DNA of 19,567 bases, taken from Prevotella sp. CAG:891 (GTDB taxonomy: Bacteria > Bacteroidota > Bacteroidia > Bacteroidales > Bacteroidaceae). The position numbers and the translations under genes were made by a program. Shown here piece by piece: positions 16,119 to 19,567 of this stretch; position 1 is the first letter of the stretch; each line of letters starts with the position of its first letter. The notes under the pieces are model-generated. The model did not search any database. It was given only the letters and a program-made list of their open reading frames with translations, and had not been told where the DNA came from. The stretch lies in NCBI GenBank assembly GCA_000437675.1, contig FR901675.1, positions 1 through 19,567 on the forward strand, read 5' to 3'.

Positions 16119-16994
16119 TTAGCCGATGGTGTGGCTGTCGAGCAGTTCTTTTACCAAATCTTCAATTTCGGCATCAGCGGCAGTGAGTCGTTTGCTTTCC
16201 TTAGCTTTGAACACAATGTTCTGCACTGCCTTCACCTTGGTGGGCGAACCGGCCAGACCGCACTGCTGCAAGTCGCCGTCGACATCGGCCACACTCCATT
16301 GCGTCACGGTGAGGTAAGGTTTCTTTTCGTACTCCTCGGCATAGGGCATGTTTCCGTCGGCAGGACGTTCCATGGGTGCCGTGGCACGTTTGTACTTCAT
16401 TACGAGTTTGGCATTACGGGGACGACAGGGTGCCGCATTGCCATTAACGGTGAGCAGAATGGGCAGGGGTGCTACCACGCGCTCCATACCTCCGTCAATG
16501 TGGCGCGTCACGGTCACTTGTCCGTTGCTCACTTCGTCGACGCTGGTCACGTAGGTTACTTGGTTCAGGTCGAGTTTCTGTGCCACCTGCGGGCCCACCT
16601 GTGCCGTATCGCCGTCGATGGCCTGACGTCCGCCCAGCACGATGTCGGGCATACCGATTTTCTTGATAGCCTGTGCCAATGCATAGCTGGTGGCCAGGGT
16701 GTCGGCACCTGCAAAGGCACGGTCGGTGAGCAGGTATCCACCGTCGGCTCCGCGGTAAAGTCCTTCGCGTATTACTTCAGTGGCACGCGGAGGTCCCATG
16801 GTAAGTATGTGAACGGTTGAACCGGGATTTTGTTCTTTCAGTCGTAATGCCTGCTCCAAGGCGTTGAGGTCTTCGGGGTTGAAGATGGCGGGCAACGCGG
16901 CACGGTTCACCGTTCCCTCGGGGGTCATGGCGTCTTTTCCGACGTTGCGCGTGTCGGGTACTTGTTTGGCAAGTACAACAATTTTCAAACTCAT
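16119..16994 (-). CDS. etfB: Electron transfer flavoprotein subunit beta
   Basis: A 291-aa ETF β-subunit. The family N-terminus IVVLAKQVPDT (5–15), FNPEDLNALEQALRLKE at about 38–54, and the nucleotide-binding stretch GRQAIDGDTAQVGP (122–135) are all present. DRAFAGADTLATSYAL (91–106) together with AIDGDTAQVGP resembles ETFs of anaerobic clostridial butyryl-CoA dehydrogenase complexes, which bind a second FAD in the β-subunit and bifurcate electrons. In mitochondrial-type ETF this site holds AMP. The protein is about 30 residues longer than many β-subunits, with the extra sequence at the C-terminus. It is the first gene of the etfB–etfA–acd unit, preceded by a promoter box at 17079–17086. Confidence 0.95.
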   Translation of the reverse strand: MSLKIVVLAKQVPDTRNVGKDAMTPEGTVNRAALPAIFNPEDLNALEQALRLKEQNPGSTVHILTMGPPRATEVIREGLYRGADGGYLLTDRAFAGADTLATSYALAQAIKKIGMPDIVLGGRQAIDGDTAQVGPQVAQKLDLNQVTYVTSVDEVSNGQVTVTRHIDGGMERVVAPLPILLTVNGNAAPCRPRNAKLVMKYKRATAPMERPADGNMPYAEEYEKKPYLTVTQWSVADVDGDLQQCGLAGSPTKVKAVQNIVFKAKESKRLTAADAEIEDLVKELLDSHTIG

Positions 16995-17078
16995 TTTCTG
17001 GATATTGATTTAAGGGCTTTTCCGTAAATTAGGACATTCACAGAACAGTCCTGTAAGTTAATCGTGTTGAATGCGGGG

Positions 17079-17086
17079 CAAATTTA
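17079..17086 (-). promoter_or_regulatory. Candidate promoter box for etfB–etfA–acd
   Basis: On the minus strand TAAATTTG followed by C fits TAnnTTTG exactly. It lies 85 nt ahead of the etfB start, giving a leader of about 80 nt that contains the small palindrome ACAG-TC-CTGT (17045–17054). No -33 element stands out at the expected distance. Confidence 0.4.
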
Positions 17087-17173
17087 ATCTTTTCTGCTTA
17101 GAAGCTGTTTAATTTTTCATTCAAAATCGAAAAGTACAGTCATAAAAATGCTTTAATCAGTGGTTGTTTGTTA

Positions 17174-17213
17174 TTTTAACCGGCTATTTGCCACCTATTG
17201 AGGCTGGTTAAAA
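17174..17213. promoter_or_regulatory. Palindromic operator-like site in the divergent intergenic region
   Basis: TTTTAACCGGC (17174–17184) and GCTGGTTAAAA (17203–17213) are inverted copies matching at 10 of 11 positions, with an 18-bp spacer. The site ends 22 bp before the plus-strand -7 box at 17236, so it covers the -33 area and the region just upstream. It is about 90 bp from the minus-strand etfB box. It could be a transcription factor site; no regulator gene is nearby. Confidence 0.4.
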
Positions 17214-17235
17214 GGTATGTTCCAAAAAGAATTCC

Positions 17236-17244
17236 TACTTTTGC
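17236..17244 (+). promoter_or_regulatory. Promoter box for the 93-aa gene–thioesterase–aroB operon
   Basis: TACTTTTGC is an exact TAnnTTTG match plus the favoured C. It lies 22 nt ahead of the ATG at 17266, so the leader would be only about 15 nt. The -33 element is weak; the operator-like palindrome occupies that position. Confidence 0.5.
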
Positions 17245-17265
17245 TCATAAATACTTTCAATATTC

Positions 17266-17547
17266 ATGCTCAACGAAGAAAATGATTTTATCGAGGCCCT
17301 GGAATTCTTTCTCAAAGCTGAACTGAGGGCGAGTGCCGAACCGGCTGACTACAACAACGAGGCCATCCGGATTATCGATGCGCGCAACCACTTGTTTCAG
17401 AACGTAGGGCGCTGCGGCACGGACGAGGAATGTGGCATTTATGCCATTCGCGACCTGTGCCACGTTGATGAGGACACGCTCGAAACCGTGCCCGACCGCA
17501 TGCGGCTGGCTGCCTTGGCGCATGCGTTGGGTTTACAGGGCAAATAG
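17266..17547 (+). CDS. Unrecognised 93-aa acidic protein
   Basis: I do not recognise this family. The protein is soluble, has no signal peptide or membrane helix, and is predicted mostly helical, with an N-terminal acidic helix (NEENDFIEALEFFLKAELR), a middle segment holding two cysteines (GRCGTDEECGIY, about 48–59) and a third (DLCHVDED, about 64), and a C-terminal helix (DRMRLAALAHALGLQ). The codon use matches the downstream genes, and the start sits just behind a good promoter box. It is 26 nt ahead of the thioesterase gene and probably co-transcribed with it and aroB. The spaced Cys residues could bind a metal, but three alone are not diagnostic. Confidence 0.75.
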   Translation: MLNEENDFIEALEFFLKAELRASAEPADYNNEAIRIIDARNHLFQNVGRCGTDEECGIYAIRDLCHVDEDTLETVPDRMRLAALAHALGLQGK

Positions 17548-17573
17548 TTTGACATTAACAACAACACACTAAC

Positions 17574-18041
17574 ATGACAGAAATACCTACACATGCTCAT
17601 ACGCAGGAAGCTACGCACGAGGAGGTGGCTTTCTTTCACCGCCTGCCGGTGCAAATTCGCTTCAACGACGTCGACCGCTACGGCCATGTCAACAATAATG
17701 CTTACTTTGCTTACTACGACCTGGGCAAGCAGGAGTACCTTTACAAGGTGCTGAAGGCTGATTACCGCACCGACGAGGTGGTGCCGGTGATTGCCAATAT
17801 CAATGCCGACTTTATTTTCCCGATTTTCTACGGCGACGACATCGTGGTCGAAACGCGGGTATCGCACATCGGCAATAAAAGTTTTACGCTGCACCAGCGT
17901 GCCGTGAACGTGCAGCAGAACCGCGTGGTGTGCGAATGCCGCACCGTGATGGTCTGCTTCAATTTGAAAACGCAGGAATCGGCCGAGGTGCCTGAACATT
18001 TCCGCCGCGCCATTGAACTGTTTGAACAACGCTCCTTTTAA
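17574..18041 (+). CDS. 4HBT hot-dog acyl-CoA thioesterase
   Basis: A 155-aa protein of the 4-hydroxybenzoyl-CoA thioesterase/YbgC-like hot-dog family, which hydrolyses acyl-CoA or related thioesters. The signature RFNDVDRYGHVNNNAYFAYYD (about 29–49) holds the probable catalytic Asp (Asp34 in the D-x-x-G-H-V-N-N motif), His38 and Asn40. Then come the helix and strands NADFIFPIFYGDDIVVETRVSHIGNKSF and the closing strand VVCECRTVMVCF. Family members normally form tetramers of 130–150-residue subunits. The first 20 residues are His/Thr/Glu-rich and outside the domain. It ends 10 nt ahead of aroB, so they share a transcript. The substrate is unknown. Confidence 0.9.
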   Translation: MTEIPTHAHTQEATHEEVAFFHRLPVQIRFNDVDRYGHVNNNAYFAYYDLGKQEYLYKVLKADYRTDEVVPVIANINADFIFPIFYGDDIVVETRVSHIGNKSFTLHQRAVNVQQNRVVCECRTVMVCFNLKTQESAEVPEHFRRAIELFEQRSF

Positions 18042-18051
18042 TTGCTGACTT

Positions 18052-19101
18052 ATGCTTCAACCCATTCTTTACACGCACGACACGGCCGCTACGCTCGACC
18101 GCTTGATTGACGAGATGCAGCCCGACAAGGTGGTGCTGCTCACCGATGACACCACGCGCAAGCTGTGTCTGCCCCGTATAAGCATGAGCCGGCATGCTGC
18201 CAATGCACAGGTGGTGAGCATACGGCCCACGGATGTGAACAAAACGCTGCAAACCCTGGCCGAGGTGTGGACGGCGTTGGGCGGGGCGGGTGCCTCGCGC
18301 AAGTCGCTGCTGGTTAATTTGGGCGGCGGCATGGTGACAGACCTGGGGGGCTTTGCGGCGGCCACGTTCAAGCGCGGCATACGGTTTATCAACATTCCCA
18401 CTACCCTGCTTTCAATGGTTGATGCTGCGGTGGGGGGTAAAACGGGCATTAACTTTGGCGGACTGAAAAACGAAATCGGCAGTTTTTGCGAGAGTGCGGC
18501 GGTTATTGTCGACACGCAGTTTCTGCAAACGCTCGACCGCGAAAACTTGCTGTCGGGCTATGCCGAAATGCTGAAACATGCCTTGCTGAACAACCGCGAA
18601 ATGTGGACCGCTCATTTGCGCTTCGACGTGACAGCACCCGATTGGCAACTGCTGCAACAGCTGGTGCAGCAGAGCATCGAAACGAAGCAGCGCATTGTCG
18701 AGGCCGACCCGCACGAAAAGGGGCTGCGCAAGGCACTGAACCTGGGACATACCGTGGGCCATGCCTTTGAAAGTTTGGCCATCGAACGCAACCGCCAGGT
18801 GCTGCATGGCTACGCGGTGGCCTGGGGCTTGGTGTGCGAACTGTTTCTGAGTGCCGCACACATGAATTTCCCTACGGTTGAAATGCGACAGACGGTGGAA
18901 TTCATACGCCGGAACTATGGTGCGTTTGCTTTTACCTGCAAGGACTATCCGCAACTGTACGAACTGATGACGCACGACAAGAAAAATGCCGACGGACAAA
19001 TTAACTTTACGTTGCTGAACAACATCGGTGAATTGCAGCTCGACCAGCACCTGAGCCGTGAGGCGGTGTATGAAAGTTTTGATTTTTTGCGCGAAGGCTG
19101 A
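18052..19101 (+). CDS. aroB: 3-dehydroquinate synthase
   Basis: A 349-aa NAD- and zinc/cobalt-dependent enzyme that converts DAHP to 3-dehydroquinate, the second step of the shikimate pathway. The NAD-binding glycine-rich stretch NLGGGMVTDLGGFAAATFKRGI (about 89–110), PTTLLSMVDAAVGGKTGIN (116–134) and metal ligands Glu172 in GYAEMLKHAL, His233/His237 in NLGHTVGHAFE and His252 in LHGYAVAWG are in place. The residue after HG, often Glu in other AroB proteins, is Tyr here. The metal ligand His is unaffected. Length is normal (about 350–365). It is 10 nt after the thioesterase gene and 29 nt ahead of the FMN-binding gene. Confidence 0.97.
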   Translation: MLQPILYTHDTAATLDRLIDEMQPDKVVLLTDDTTRKLCLPRISMSRHAANAQVVSIRPTDVNKTLQTLAEVWTALGGAGASRKSLLVNLGGGMVTDLGGFAAATFKRGIRFINIPTTLLSMVDAAVGGKTGINFGGLKNEIGSFCESAAVIVDTQFLQTLDRENLLSGYAEMLKHALLNNREMWTAHLRFDVTAPDWQLLQQLVQQSIETKQRIVEADPHEKGLRKALNLGHTVGHAFESLAIERNRQVLHGYAVAWGLVCELFLSAAHMNFPTVEMRQTVEFIRRNYGAFAFTCKDYPQLYELMTHDKKNADGQINFTLLNNIGELQLDQHLSREAVYESFDFLREG

Positions 19102-19130
19102 GTGTCCTTTCTCCTACTTAACTCTGAATT

Positions 19131-19567
19131 ATGAATTTAAAGGAATCATTTTACGACGGTCCCATCGTGCGCACGCTCAAACATGCGCTTTCGCTCCTGG
19201 TGGTGTTCCTGCTGCTGGCCTCAACGGCTGTATGGACGGGCCGCTTGTTTGGCCATGACATTGGGCAACCTGCCGATGGGGCCAAACTGATGCCGAGTTT
19301 GCTACCGCCCGATGCCGCTTTGCTGAAGGAGATGGGCTTGAATGAAGCCGAGGTGAAACTCAGCGTGCGCGACTCGGCTTCGTGGCTGGTGATGAAGCAA
19401 GCTGACCATTCGCCGGTGGGCATCATTGTCAACAGTCTGCCCTACGCCAAAAATGTTAAGGGTTTTGCCGGACCTACTCCTTTATATATATACCTGGATG
19501 CCGAAGGGGTGATTCGCGGTACGGCAGTGGGCGACAATGCGGAATCGGCCGACTTTCTGCAACGTGC
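19131..19567 (+). CDS. Membrane FMN-binding-domain protein, truncated by the window edge
   Basis: Open from ATG at 19131 to the window end, giving 145 complete codons without a stop. After a short cytoplasmic N-terminus, residues about 17–37 form one membrane helix (LKHALSLLVVFLLLASTAVW). A periplasmic domain follows, with a segment GFAGPTPLYIYLDAEGVIRG at 111–130 and NAESADFLQR at 136–145. These match the start of FMN_bind domains, as in NqrC/RnfG-like and NosR-like proteins, in which a Thr further on (S/T-G-A-T) takes covalent FMN. That part lies outside the window, so binding cannot be confirmed. It starts 29 nt after aroB. It may belong to an electron-transfer gene group continuing to the right, which is inference. 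Confidence 0.7.
   Translation, partial: MNLKESFYDGPIVRTLKHALSLLVVFLLLASTAVWTGRLFGHDIGQPADGAKLMPSLLPPDAALLKEMGLNEAEVKLSVRDSASWLVMKQADHSPVGIIVNSLPYAKNVKGFAGPTPLYIYLDAEGVIRGTAVGDNAESADFLQR

Noticed and set aside
15792..16820. 342-codon plus-strand open frame opposite etfA and etfB
   Set aside because: Same reason: it covers parts of two real genes antisense, with no domain and no promoter.
18052..19101. AroB with Tyr in place of the common Glu after the HG metal-ligand motif as a sign of lost function
   Set aside because: All metal ligands and NAD motifs are intact, and the variant is probably a lineage-level substitution.

Overview
The window looks like chromosome from a member of the Bacteroidota (order Bacteroidales), possibly Prevotellaceae. 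Three things suggest this: the cell-shape cluster order (purH–mreB–mreC–mreD–mrdA–rodA), promoter-like TAnnTTTG boxes in place of E. coli-type -10/-35 elements, and little Shine-Dalgarno signal ahead of start codons. It is mostly core housekeeping DNA with a small secreted glycoside hydrolase section. No rRNA, tRNA, CRISPR array, transposase or phage gene was recognised.

Region 1 (30–7772, all minus strand) is the elongasome cluster. It reads, in transcription order, a single-domain IMP cyclohydrolase (purH N-terminal half), mreB, a 474-nt non-coding gap with a probable terminator, mreC, mreD, mrdA (PBP2), rodA, and a small membrane-anchored protein with two GX3-type repeat blocks. The Mre proteins organise the RodA/PBP2 glycosyltransferase–transpeptidase pair that builds lateral-wall peptidoglycan. 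A good promoter box lies about 120 nt ahead of purH, and the leader it would produce can fold.

Region 2 (8236–11713, plus strand) is a tight three-gene unit: a DUF1934/YwiB-like calycin protein, an M20 dipeptidase and a secreted GH123-like glycoside hydrolase. It faces the next unit across a 254-bp gap holding a MITE-like inverted-repeat element (11731–11923) and a perfect 18-bp-stem terminator that works for both sides.

Region 3 (11968–16994, minus strand) holds a GH16 lipoprotein behind a small GTG-started membrane protein. Upstream of that pair lies an electron-transfer unit, etfB–etfA–acyl-CoA dehydrogenase. The ETF sequences resemble the clostridial flavin-bifurcating type, and the dehydrogenase carries a C-terminal extension.

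Region 4 (17266 to the right edge, plus strand) starts from a divergent promoter region. It contains an unrecognised 93-aa protein, a 4HBT hot-dog thioesterase, aroB (3-dehydroquinate synthase) and a truncated membrane FMN-binding-domain protein that runs off the window.

I did not find a convincing entirely new system. The best leads are the MITE-like repeat, the terminator-bearing mreB–mreC gap, the stand-alone PurH cyclohydrolase domain with its structured leader, and the unusual acyl-CoA dehydrogenase/ETF set.
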